From positions 22,485-86,484 of the forward strand of contig JBOFLG010000111.1 in assembly GCA_051657745.1 (NCBI GenBank): a stretch of 64,000 nucleotides of DNA, in the 5' to 3' direction. This DNA is from JBOFLG01 sp051657745. GTDB taxonomy: Bacteria > Actinomycetota > Actinomycetes > Actinomycetales > Dermatophilaceae. The position numbers and the translations under genes were made by a program. A model generated the notes under the pieces. It searched no databases. It was not told where the DNA came from and worked only from the letters and a program-made list of their open reading frames with translations. How positions within the stretch are numbered: position 1 is the stretch's first letter; every line of letters begins with the position of its first letter. Of the stretch, positions 17,147 to 25,128 are shown piece after piece.

Positions 17147-18277
17147 TCATCGTCGGCCGAGGAGCAGCGCAACCTCCACATGGTGTGACTGCGGAAACAT
17201 GTCGACCACGCGGCCGCGCTCCGGACGCCACGACGGCATCCGGGCGAGGTCTCGGGCCAAGGTGTCGATGGCGCAGCTGGAGTAGATGAGGTGACGCGCC
17301 GCTGAGCCGTCGAGCCGGGCCGCGAGGTCTGGTCCCAGACCTCGCCGCGGCGGATTCACCACGACAACGTCCGGATCGGGTGCTCGGACCGGCGCAGTCG
17401 CATCCCCGGCGACAAACGCGACCGCTCCGGCCAGCGCCGGCGGCATCCGGCGGGCTGCCACGGTGGCGGCATGAATGGCCTCGGCGGAGGACTCGACTCC
17501 GACGACCTGCCGCCCGGGCGCCGCGAGGTGCAGCGCGAATCCTCCGACGCCGCAGTACAGGTCATGCACCACGCCGGCATCGACATCCTCGGCCCACTCG
17601 CGCGCCTGCTGGTAGAGCGCCGCCGCGACCCGGGTGTTGGTCTGGAAGAACGATCGCGGGCCGAGCAGCAACGTGACCTCCGGCATCGGCATCGGCAGCA
17701 GCGACTCCGCCGACACCACCACTTCGACGTCGCCGTCGAGGACCGCCTTGTGCTCCGGCAGCACCGTGGTGCTGACCACCCGGGCCGACGGAACCAACTC
17801 GCGCAGTGCCGTCAGGTGGCTCCGGACCAGGTCGGCCGCGGCCGGAGTGCGCACCACGAAACGCACCAGCTGCTCACCACCGGGGGAGTGCGTCACGATG
17901 ACGTGCTTGAGGTCGCCGCGCCGGGCCGGCACGTCATACGGTGCGATCCTCAGGTCTGCGACGAAGCGGTGCAGCGGGTCGAACGTTGCCGCCAACCCTG
18001 GCTCGTAGAGCCCGCAGCGGCGCAGGTCGACGCCGTGTCCACGCGTGTCGAGGATGCCGAACGTCGGCCGTCCGCGCCGGCCGCCCACCACCAGCTTGGC
18101 CTTGTTGCGGAAGCCCGATTCCGGCGAGGTCACGGGCTCGAGCCAGACCGTGGACGCGGCGAAGGGCGCGAGAGTTGACCTCACCCGGGCGACCTTTGCG
18201 GCGAGTTGGTCGCGGTATGGGTGGCCCATTAGCGTGCACGACCGGCACCGGCCCGTGTCGAAGTAGGCGCACTGCAC
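17147..18277 (-). CDS. rlmC: 23S rRNA (uracil-747-C5)-methyltransferase RlmC
   Basis: SAM-dependent Fe-S rRNA methyltransferase of the RumA/TrmA family. The 376-residue length and sequence fit RlmC, which lacks the N-terminal TRAM domain of RlmD: Fe-S cysteines CAYFDTGRCRSC at the start and RRCGLY, SAM-site LYCGVGGFAL, NPPRRGLG, and the catalytic YSSCAIDT. GTG 18277 directly before QCAYFDTGRC gives the expected length; the ATG 45 bp upstream adds a tail not seen in the family. Confidence 0.92.
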   Translation of the reverse strand: MQCAYFDTGRCRSCTLMGHPYRDQLAAKVARVRSTLAPFAASTVWLEPVTSPESGFRNKAKLVVGGRRGRPTFGILDTRGHGVDLRRCGLYEPGLAATFDPLHRFVADLRIAPYDVPARRGDLKHVIVTHSPGGEQLVRFVVRTPAAADLVRSHLTALRELVPSARVVSTTVLPEHKAVLDGDVEVVVSAESLLPMPMPEVTLLLGPRSFFQTNTRVAAALYQQAREWAEDVDAGVVHDLYCGVGGFALHLAAPGRQVVGVESSAEAIHAATVAARRMPPALAGAVAFVAGDATAPVRAPDPDVVVVNPPRRGLGPDLAARLDGSAARHLIYSSCAIDTLARDLARMPSWRPERGRVVDMFPQSHHVEVALLLGRR

Positions 18278-18457
18278 AGTGCGAGCGTAGGCGGGTCCAC
18301 CGTGCCGTGCGCCTACCGGCACGGCGAGCGCGCCTGGCAGACATCACGCCATGCGGAGGCCGACCCGTCAGGCGCTGCGCGGCGGCGAGGTCCGGTGGTC
18401 GTGGCGATAGGCGAGTGCCGCAACGCCTAACACGGTATCGGTCGCTCGGTCCGATCG

Positions 18458-18486
18458 TTGCCACAGCATTTCGAAGCCCGATAGCG
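18458..18486 (+). promoter_or_regulatory. Candidate promoter for the aminotransferase
   Basis: TTGCCA (18458-18463) is followed 16-18 bases later by ATAGCG/TAGCGT (18481-18487), a housekeeping-like pair. The remaining 298-bp gap holds no gene. A 7-bp hairpin CCCCACC/GGTGGGG (18546-18561) ends at the start of the ribosome binding site region and may partly mask it. Confidence 0.35.
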
Positions 18487-18575
18487 TGTACACACTTCCG
18501 ATCCGTGGTGCTGTCCGGCACCCGGCGACTTCGCCCGACGACCATCCCCACCTCGGTGGGGGAGGGGACGCTCCG

Positions 18576-20012
18576 ATGAGCCACGATGTACCCACCACCG
18601 CACCGACGACTGCCGCGGTGCGTCCCGGCCACGACCCAGGCACCTACCGCCGCCTCCCCGCCTCCTCCCGACCAGTCGACCCGGCCACCGTCAACCGGCT
18701 GCTCGCCGCGGAGTGGGAGCGGTTTCAGGCGTGGTCGGGCGCCTCGGGGGAGCACAACGTCCGGGCCAGCCGTACCCTGCCGCTCGGGGTGACGAGTTCG
18801 TTCCAGCATTGGGACCCGTATCCGGTATCGGTGGCGTCGGCCCGTGGGGCGTGGCTCACCGACGTCGGCGGCAACCGGTTGCTCGACCTGTCGATGGGTT
18901 TCGGGGCGATGCTTGTCGGGCACCTGCACCCGGCGGTGGTGCAGCGGGTCACCGAGGCGCTCACGGATATCGGCACGTTGTTCGTCACGCCGTCGCCCCA
19001 GGCCACCGACATGAGCGAGCGGTTCTGTGACCGGTTCCAGATCGACATGCTCCGGTTCACCAACTCCGGCACCGAGTCGCTGATGTACGCCATCCGATGC
19101 GCCCGGGCGTACACCGGTCGCAAGGCGATCGTGAAGGTCGAGGGCGGGTACCACGGGGGCTATGACGGGCTGTCGGTGTCGGTCAAGCCCGACCTTGCTG
19201 ACATCGGCCCGGCGGACGCCCCGATTGCCGACGTACCGTTCGACGCCGAGCCGGGCACCGTGCACGTCGTTGCCTACAACGACCTCGGCCAGTTGCGCCG
19301 GGTACTCGCCGAGCACGGGAGCGAGATCGCGGCCTTCGTGATCGAGCCGGTGATCGAGAACCTCTCGATCATCGTGCCGGATGACGGGTACCTGGCCGGG
19401 GTGCGGGAGGCGTGCGACGAGCACGGGGTGGTGCTGATCTTCGACGAGGTGAAGACCGGCCTGACCGCCGGCCCAGCCGGAGCTGCGCAGCGGCTCGGGG
19501 TCCGCCCGGACCTCATCACCCTGGCCAAGTCCATCGGCGGTGGCCTTCCACTTGCCGCGTTCGGCGGTCGACGCGAGGTCATGGAGGTCGTCGTCGACGG
19601 CCGGATGGCGCACTTCGGCACGTATAACGGCAACCCGCTGGTGATGGCCGCGGCGCGGGCGGTCGACGAGATCTGCACGGCTGAGGCGCTCGACGCCGCC
19701 GAGGCGGTCAACGTCCGGGCGCTCGACGCCATCGACGCGGTCATTGACGAGTACGAGCTTCCCGCCCATACGGTCGGTCTCGGGGTCAAGGGCTGCGTCA
19801 CCTGGTCGACCACCCCGGTGCGTAACTACCGCGATTACAAGGCCACCGACTTCGGTCTCGCCGAGCTGTCCTGGCTATGGGGCGTCAACCGCGGTGTGCT
19901 GACCCCGCCTGGGCTCGATGAGCAATGGTTGGTGTCGCTCGCACACACCGACGCCGACATGACGGTGCTGGTCGACGACGTCCGCTCGCTCGCTCAGGCG
20001 CTGCGCGCCTGA
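18576..20012 (+). CDS. Class III PLP aminotransferase (GSAM-like)
   Basis: A 478-residue class III aminotransferase related to glutamate-1-semialdehyde 2,1-aminomutase. Visible landmarks are MGFGAMLVGHLHP, TNSGTESLMYAIRCARAYTGR, EGGYHGGYDG, the PLP-aspartate in VVLIFDEVKTG, and the PLP lysine in TLAKSIGGGLP. The N terminus is longer than in GSAM. The substrate is not evident; hemL is unlikely because no heme genes are nearby. GGAGGGGAC precedes the ATG. It converges on an ATP-grasp ligase gene, and the two might act in one amine or peptide pathway, which is inference only. Confidence 0.83.
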   Translation: MSHDVPTTAPTTAAVRPGHDPGTYRRLPASSRPVDPATVNRLLAAEWERFQAWSGASGEHNVRASRTLPLGVTSSFQHWDPYPVSVASARGAWLTDVGGNRLLDLSMGFGAMLVGHLHPAVVQRVTEALTDIGTLFVTPSPQATDMSERFCDRFQIDMLRFTNSGTESLMYAIRCARAYTGRKAIVKVEGGYHGGYDGLSVSVKPDLADIGPADAPIADVPFDAEPGTVHVVAYNDLGQLRRVLAEHGSEIAAFVIEPVIENLSIIVPDDGYLAGVREACDEHGVVLIFDEVKTGLTAGPAGAAQRLGVRPDLITLAKSIGGGLPLAAFGGRREVMEVVVDGRMAHFGTYNGNPLVMAAARAVDEICTAEALDAAEAVNVRALDAIDAVIDEYELPAHTVGLGVKGCVTWSTTPVRNYRDYKATDFGLAELSWLWGVNRGVLTPPGLDEQWLVSLAHTDADMTVLVDDVRSLAQALRA

Positions 20013-20135
20013 GCGAAAGCCCGGCAATGGCGACCGGTGGGGGGGCCTGACAACACCCGGTCACGCCGGGTCCGCCGACGTTGCCCCCAACGGGTCAGGA
20101 TGGGAGAGGGTGACCCAGCCAGAGATGTTTGCGAC

Positions 20136-20149
20136 ATAATGTAGATTAT
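20136..20149. repeat. AT-rich palindrome ATAAT-4-ATTAT
   Basis: ATAAT (20136-20140) and ATTAT (20145-20149) flank four bases in a 260-bp gap between the converging aminotransferase and ATP-grasp genes. The AT-rich patch stands out in GC-rich surroundings. Its role is unknown: operator, termination-associated element or an upstream signal for an unrecognised transcript are all possible. Nothing else is seen in the gap. Confidence 0.35.
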
Positions 20150-20272
20150 CGGCGTTCTCGAAGAGCGTGGGGCGAAACGTCGTGAGATTGGCACACGGCC
20201 TCGTCTCAGGTGCCGCGAAGGGGCGCTCCCGAACGGGCGATCTTTCCCGCCGCGGTGGCGCCGAAACCGCCG

Positions 20273-21586
20273 TCAGGCCAGACCGCTCGGCACCCCGAGT
20301 GGGCGCAGCAGGCGGCCGTCCCGGGCGCGCAGCCGGAGGCCGGCGACGGCAGCCTCAGCACGTGCTCGGGCGTGATGTCCGTCTGGGTCGATTGCGACGA
20401 CGTGCCCGAGGTAGGCGCTGTTGTCGACCGGCTGCGGCGCGCGCGCCGGGACAGGGATCGACCAGCCCAGCACCGCAGGGTCGGCGTCGAGACGGTCGGT
20501 CCCGACGATCGCCTCGACGTCTGCCGGCTCGGGCGACATCACGAACATGATTGCCGCACTGCCGACCGTCATCCGGCCATCGGTCACCGGAACGGTGCTG
20601 TCGCCGCGACCGGTTCCGTGATCGAGCGCCAGGTCGATGAGCAGTTTCAAGGGGTTCGACCCGGTGACGAGAGCAACGAGCTCGAAAATCGAACCACCGC
20701 CCTGCCGGGGGTTCACCTCGACGATTCGCGGCCCCTCGGCCGTGACCATCACCTCGGTGTGGGCGAGCCCGTGGGTGACCCCGAGGGCGCTCAGCGTCGC
20801 GAGCACCAACTCCGTGACAGCGGTGGTCACCTCAGGCGTGAGCCGGGCCGGGACCATGTGCCCCGACTCGACGAAGGCGGGTGCTGCGGTCAGCGACTTG
20901 TCGGTGACCGCCAGGACGGTGCTCACCCCTCGCCGCGTCATCGTCTCGACGCTGAGCTCCTGGCCGGCGAGGAACTTCTCCAACAGCAGCACCTGGGTAC
21001 GGCCCTGGTCGCGAGAATTTCGCGCGTCTCGGCTGGCGGTCCGAAACGCCTCGGCGAGCTCGTCCTCGCCGGCCACGCATCGCACGCCGGTTCCGGAGTT
21101 GAGGTCGACGGGCTTCGCGACCAGCGGGTAGCCGAGGTCAGCGGCGGCCTTGCGAGCCCCCTCCCAGTCGGGGACCACCGCATGTGCGACATCGGGAATC
21201 CCGGTCGCGGCAAGGATCGCTCGGACCCGGTCCTTCCGGGTCGTGGCCCGCACCACCTGTGGGTCCTCGCCCGGCAGGCCGAGGCGCTGGGCGACGACTG
21301 CCACCGACTCGAGGTAATAGTCACAGGTGGTGAGGACCCCATCGACCCGACGCCGGGAGGCAATATCCACCGCGCCGGCGAGCAGTGCGCGGATGTCGTT
21401 CGTCTCGATGCGCACGACCTCGCTCGCGTACCGAAGGACGGGGTGTGGCAGCCCGTCAGGGCCCGGTGGGTAGAGATCGAGATCGCGCGTGACCAGGACG
21501 TACTCGTGCCCCAGCTCTCGCAGGATCGGCGGGAGGGCTCGGCCGGTGGAGTTGAGCCAGCTCTCGATCATGAGCAGTGTGGACAT
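20273..21586 (-). CDS. ATP-grasp domain ligase
   Basis: A 437-residue ATP-grasp enzyme of the carbamoyl-phosphate-synthase / L-amino-acid-ligase type. An N-terminal Rossmann-like domain (LLMIESWLNSTGRALPPILREL) precedes the ATP-grasp core: YPLVAKPVDLNSGTGV, LLLEKFLAGQELSVET and the metal site HTEVMVTAEGPRIVEVNPRQGGG. Such enzymes join a carboxylate to an amine through an acyl-phosphate; the substrates cannot be read from sequence, though the BacD-like build suggests a dipeptide or amino-acid conjugate. A Zur-box-like palindrome lies 28 bp before the start codon, hinting at repression by zinc. Confidence 0.82.
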   Translation of the reverse strand: MSTLLMIESWLNSTGRALPPILRELGHEYVLVTRDLDLYPPGPDGLPHPVLRYASEVVRIETNDIRALLAGAVDIASRRRVDGVLTTCDYYLESVAVVAQRLGLPGEDPQVVRATTRKDRVRAILAATGIPDVAHAVVPDWEGARKAAADLGYPLVAKPVDLNSGTGVRCVAGEDELAEAFRTASRDARNSRDQGRTQVLLLEKFLAGQELSVETMTRRGVSTVLAVTDKSLTAAPAFVESGHMVPARLTPEVTTAVTELVLATLSALGVTHGLAHTEVMVTAEGPRIVEVNPRQGGGSIFELVALVTGSNPLKLLIDLALDHGTGRGDSTVPVTDGRMTVGSAAIMFVMSPEPADVEAIVGTDRLDADPAVLGWSIPVPARAPQPVDNSAYLGHVVAIDPDGHHARARAEAAVAGLRLRARDGRLLRPLGVPSGLA

Positions 21587-21613
21587 GGGACCCTCGAGCG
21601 ATTGTTGCCAACA

Positions 21614-21628
21614 TGAGAACGCTTATCA
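21614..21628 (-). promoter_or_regulatory. Zur-box-like palindrome upstream of the ATP-grasp gene
   Basis: TGAGAACGCTTATCA matches the pattern TGANAANNNTTNTCA typical of actinobacterial Zur operators. It is centred about 35 bp before the ATP-grasp ATG and overlaps a second small palindrome, TGTTGCCAACA (21603-21613). The whole divergent gap from 21587 to 21907 (321 bp) to the DUF3105 gene contains no other gene that can be supported. Confidence 0.45.
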
Positions 21629-21907
21629 ATAGCACATCTACCGCTGACGGGAGTGCGAACGGGGGGCCAAACGCTCAGTGGTTCACCCTCGAACACCACT
21701 CCCGCGGGCGTGACCCTCTCTCTATGAAGCCGCCGACGGGAGCCGGCGCTCCGACACACCACCCCGGGCAGTGCCCGACCACCTGCGCGGGAGCAGCGTC
21801 AGGCTGGCTCTAGTTCCACGCCGTACTCTGGTTCCGACGACACTCCAGGTGCGGCCTGCCGACAGTTGTCGGCGGCCGACATTCACGAACATCCTGAGGA
21901 GACCCAG

Positions 21908-22606
21908 GTGGGCAAGAAGTCCGCGACGGCAAACCGCGGCCGACAGGCAAAAATCGACGAACTGCGGCACGCGCAGAAGTCGAAGGACCGACGCAGCCGG
22001 ATCGCGATCATCACCGCTGCGGTCACGGTCGTCGCGGTGATTGGCGGAGCGGTGGCATTCGCTGTCTGGCGCGACATTGCGAACACACCGAGCCTGGCGG
22101 CCGTACGCACCTATGAGGCAACCCGCGGTCACACGACCGACCCGGTGACCTACGACCAGACTCCCCCGGCCGGCGGCCCCCACAACCCGGTCTGGCTGAA
22201 CTGCGGCGAGTACGACAAACCGGTCGAGAACACCCTTGCGGTGCATTCCCTCGAGCACGGCGCGGTGTGGGTCACCTACCGTCCAGGTATCTCGGATGCC
22301 GATCTCGACACATTGCGCGACGCACTCCCCGACACGTACACCCTGCTGACTCCGTACGAGGGGCTGAGCGCGCCGGTCGTGGTGTCGGCCTGGGGCACGC
22401 AGCTCTCCCTCACCGGAGCCGACGACCCGCGCCTGCCGGAGTTCATCAAGTCCTACCGGCAAGGGCCGCAAACCCCGGAGCCTGGGGCCGCCTGCACCGG
22501 AGGTAGCGACGGCGAACTGCCTCCCGCACCGCCGCCATCGCCAGCACCGACGACGACCGGGGCACCACCAGCGACTGGGGCACCGGCACCGACAGCGACC
22601 CCGTGA
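21908..22606 (+). CDS. DUF3105 membrane-anchored protein
   Basis: A 232-residue protein of unknown function with a basic cytoplasmic N terminus, one membrane helix (IAIITAAVTVVAVIGGAVAFAV, about residues 35-58) and an extracytoplasmic DUF3105 domain with the signature PPAGGPHNPVWLNCGEY and HSLEHGAVWVTYRP. The C-terminal 40 residues are Pro/Ala/Thr-rich. Conserved His and Cys residues suggest metal binding, which is not proven. GTG 21908 follows a GAGGAGA site. Its stop overlaps the DUF305 start (GTGA). Confidence 0.85.
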   Translation: MGKKSATANRGRQAKIDELRHAQKSKDRRSRIAIITAAVTVVAVIGGAVAFAVWRDIANTPSLAAVRTYEATRGHTTDPVTYDQTPPAGGPHNPVWLNCGEYDKPVENTLAVHSLEHGAVWVTYRPGISDADLDTLRDALPDTYTLLTPYEGLSAPVVVSAWGTQLSLTGADDPRLPEFIKSYRQGPQTPEPGAACTGGSDGELPPAPPPSPAPTTTGAPPATGAPAPTATP

Positions 22607-23298
22607 ACCCCGGCAGCCGGCTCGTTGAGGCTGACTCACACCCTGGCCACCACGACCAACCAGACGGTGCCCCGGCGAGCCGGGCGCCATCCGGCACAAC
22701 GATCGTCATCGCCGCGATGCTCGTTGTGTGTGGCGGGCTCGTCGGCGCCGGCGCGATGTTCCTCGCCGGGCGGGCTCCATCCGACACCTCCGTCGATGCT
22801 GGCTTTGCCCGCGACATGCAGACGCACCACGCGCAGGCGGTCCAGATGGCGTTGCTCGTGCGCGACCGCACCGACGACGAGCCGCTGCGAACCATCGCCT
22901 ACGACATCGCCACCAGCCAACAGCAGCAGCTCGGCCAGATGTACGGCTGGCTCGTGCAGTGGGGTCTGCCGCAGACCGCGAGCGAGCCGCCGATGGCCTG
23001 GATGCAGCGCCACGGCCACGACATGGGCGGAGCTGACCGGTCAGGCAACGGCACCGCGACGATGCCCGGAATGGCCACCGACGAGCAGCTCGACCAACTA
23101 GCAGCAGCCGACGGAGTAGCCGCTGAACGGTTGTTTCTGACCCTGATGATCGCCCACCACCGCGGCGGCGTCGAGATGGCGGAGGTCGCGCGCTCGAATG
23201 CTAGAACCGATGAGGTCCGCACTCTCGCGACCGCGATCAGCGAGGCTCAGGAGGCTGAAATCGCACTGCTGAGGTCCCTGCTCAGCACCCGGGGCTAA
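22603..23298 (+). CDS. DUF305 family membrane protein
   Basis: A 231-residue protein with one N-terminal membrane helix (TIVIAAMLVVCGGLVGAGAMFLA) and a ferritin-like four-helix DUF305 domain exported to the cell surface. The family His/Met motifs are clear: FARDMQTHHAQAVQMAL, MAWMQRHGHDMGG and LMIAHHRGGVEMAE. DUF305 genes often occur with copper-handling genes, so a copper or other metal role is plausible. It is coupled to the DUF3105 gene by a 4-base overlap; this pairing is common in actinobacteria. Confidence 0.88.
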   Translation: MNPGSRLVEADSHPGHHDQPDGAPASRAPSGTTIVIAAMLVVCGGLVGAGAMFLAGRAPSDTSVDAGFARDMQTHHAQAVQMALLVRDRTDDEPLRTIAYDIATSQQQQLGQMYGWLVQWGLPQTASEPPMAWMQRHGHDMGGADRSGNGTATMPGMATDEQLDQLAAADGVAAERLFLTLMIAHHRGGVEMAEVARSNARTDEVRTLATAISEAQEAEIALLRSLLSTRG

Positions 23299-23642
23299 CG
23301 CCCCCGTCAGCCCCGACCGGCGCGGTCGCGGGCCGGCCACGGGTGGGAAGCGGCTGAGGAAGGCGCCACGGCGCGGTGCAGCACCGGGCACCACTGCAGG
23401 TCCCACAAACCTGGCACCCACTGACCGCCGCTCCCCCGGCCCAAAGAACGGCCGGCGCGCGGCGTCCGCCTCGATGTCGGCGCCGATAGCCGGGCGCTCG
23501 GCGACACTGTGAGAAGAACGCCGGATGCCGTCATCCTTGTGGACCAACGCCCATCGTCCGTTCAGACCGGGCCTGACCATTTCCTCAAACCAACGATATT
23601 GCGGTCGCATATCGTGAAAAACACCGCGCTGAACAGTGCGCC
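23299..23642. other. 344-bp gap without a supported gene
   Basis: The gap precedes the VanY gene. The last 60 bases are AT-richer and hold a short inverted sequence around CGATATTGCGGTCGCATATCG (about 23593-23613), a possible promoter or operator. A minus-strand reading frame crosses the gap into DUF305 but shows no recognisable domain and no conserved context, so it is not called. Confidence 0.4.
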
Positions 23643-25067
23643 ATGCCGACCCACCTGCAGCGGCACCACCTCGGGAAACAGGTCATTCACGTGCACACCA
23701 CAGCGCCACGGCGAGCAGCATCGGGCGTCGCGGCGGCAGCCACCGCGATGCTCCTTGCCGCGACCGCGCCATCGCCAGCAACGGCTGAGAGCCCCGCCGA
23801 CCCGGGCCGCGCCACCTCAACCGCCGCACCGCGACCCACGCCGCCCCCCTCCCCCGGCCCAGCTCCGGCCCGGTCGTCCTCGCCACGCCCCTCAGCGTCC
23901 CCGGCTCGCACCACCGCATCGGGCGCCGAGCCGGAGGAACCGAGCAGACTGACCCGGATCGACCTCTCGGCGCAGGTTGCCGACGCCGAACGACTCGCCG
24001 CGCTCCTCGAAGCGTCCAACTCGCGCGTCGCGCTTGAGACGCGTCGCATGGACGCCCTGTCGTCACGATCCAATGCCCTGCTCGAGCGCCTGACCGGGGC
24101 GCGTGAGGTCGAGATCAGCGCGCGCGAGAAGGCGGCCAGCTCACGCGCCGAACTGGTCACGGTCGAGGCTCGTCTGGCCCGGGCCCGGACGGTGGTTCGC
24201 GACTGGGCGTTCTCCGTTTACACCGGCGGCGGCTCGCATGTCGAGCTCTCCGGAATGCTTGACGCGTTGTCGGCGGAGGCCGACCGCGTCGGTGACCCGC
24301 TTGGTGACTTGTCCTACCTCACCGACCAGCGCACCCGCGCGCTCACCGATGTTCGCGCACTCACCGCTGAGCAGAAGCGGCTGACCGCGGCCGCGGAGCA
24401 GGCGTCCGCCACTGCGATCACCGCTCGCACGACCATCGAGTCCGACAAGGCCGCTCTCGACACCGTGATCGACGAGCAGCAGGCCCGAATCGGCGGTTTG
24501 CGCACGCTGCAGATGGCCGAAGTTCAGCAGGCCGGGCCGATTGCCAGCATTTTGGTCGGCGCGCGCAGCCCCCAGGCACAGGCAGCGGTCGCCCGGCTAC
24601 AGGCCGCGCTCACCGCGTCAACGGTCGAGACCGCGTCCGTCGGCGCGCCCTGCAGCGACGACTCGGGCACGTACCCGAACGGCTTGTTTCCCGGCTCTGC
24701 CCTCTGCCCGTTGTGGCGCGCGCCGGGTGAGCGTCTCGCACCACGCGCGGCCGCCGCGTTCAACTCCCTGAGTCAGGCCTACGCGGCCCAGACTGGTAGC
24801 CCGCTCTGCGTGACCGACTCGTACCGCTCACTGAGCGAACAGTTCGCCATCAAGGCCACCCACGGCCGTTTCGCGGCGACGCCCGGCACGAGTCGACACG
24901 GCCTGGGTCGCGCTCTCGACCTGTGTGGCGGAGTTCAGCAGTTCGGCTCGCCGGCGCACCTATGGATGAAGCAAAACGCACCCCTGTACGGGTGGTTCCA
25001 CCCGTCGTGGGCCGCCGCCGACGGCCCGCTGCCAGAGCCGTGGCACTTCGAGTACGGCGGCGCTTGA
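23643..25067 (+). CDS. Secreted VanY-type D,D-carboxypeptidase with coiled coil
   Basis: A peptidoglycan peptidase exported by the Sec system. Signal peptide (RRAASGVAAAATAMLLAATAPSPATA), a Pro/Ser-rich linker, a long coiled coil (about residues 105-310) with RipA-like spacing, then a LAS-family metallopeptidase domain: SYRSLSEQFAIKA, zinc ligands in SRHGLGRALDL and PEPWHFEY. It should trim stem peptides at the cell wall, and the coiled coil may act as an autoinhibitor or anchor. ATG 23643 gives 474 residues; GTG 23691 would give a signal peptide of more usual length and is an equally likely start. Confidence 0.85.
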   Translation: MPTHLQRHHLGKQVIHVHTTAPRRAASGVAAAATAMLLAATAPSPATAESPADPGRATSTAAPRPTPPPSPGPAPARSSSPRPSASPARTTASGAEPEEPSRLTRIDLSAQVADAERLAALLEASNSRVALETRRMDALSSRSNALLERLTGAREVEISAREKAASSRAELVTVEARLARARTVVRDWAFSVYTGGGSHVELSGMLDALSAEADRVGDPLGDLSYLTDQRTRALTDVRALTAEQKRLTAAAEQASATAITARTTIESDKAALDTVIDEQQARIGGLRTLQMAEVQQAGPIASILVGARSPQAQAAVARLQAALTASTVETASVGAPCSDDSGTYPNGLFPGSALCPLWRAPGERLAPRAAAAFNSLSQAYAAQTGSPLCVTDSYRSLSEQFAIKATHGRFAATPGTSRHGLGRALDLCGGVQQFGSPAHLWMKQNAPLYGWFHPSWAAADGPLPEPWHFEYGGA

Positions 25068-25128
25068 GCCGGGCGCGCCGCCCGCGCTGACCGGTCCGCG
25101 GCACCAGCACCGGCACCGGCCACTCCGG

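Noticed and set aside
17934..19769. 611-codon minus-strand frame across rlmC and the aminotransferase
   Set aside because: It is antisense to the aminotransferase and out of phase with rlmC; the protein is rich in His, Arg and Gly without any domain, as expected from the mirror of a GC-rich gene.
18576..20012. hemL (glutamate-1-semialdehyde aminomutase) as a name for the aminotransferase
   Set aside because: The fold and lysine motif fit, but the extra N-terminal region and absence of heme genes make the specific name unsafe.
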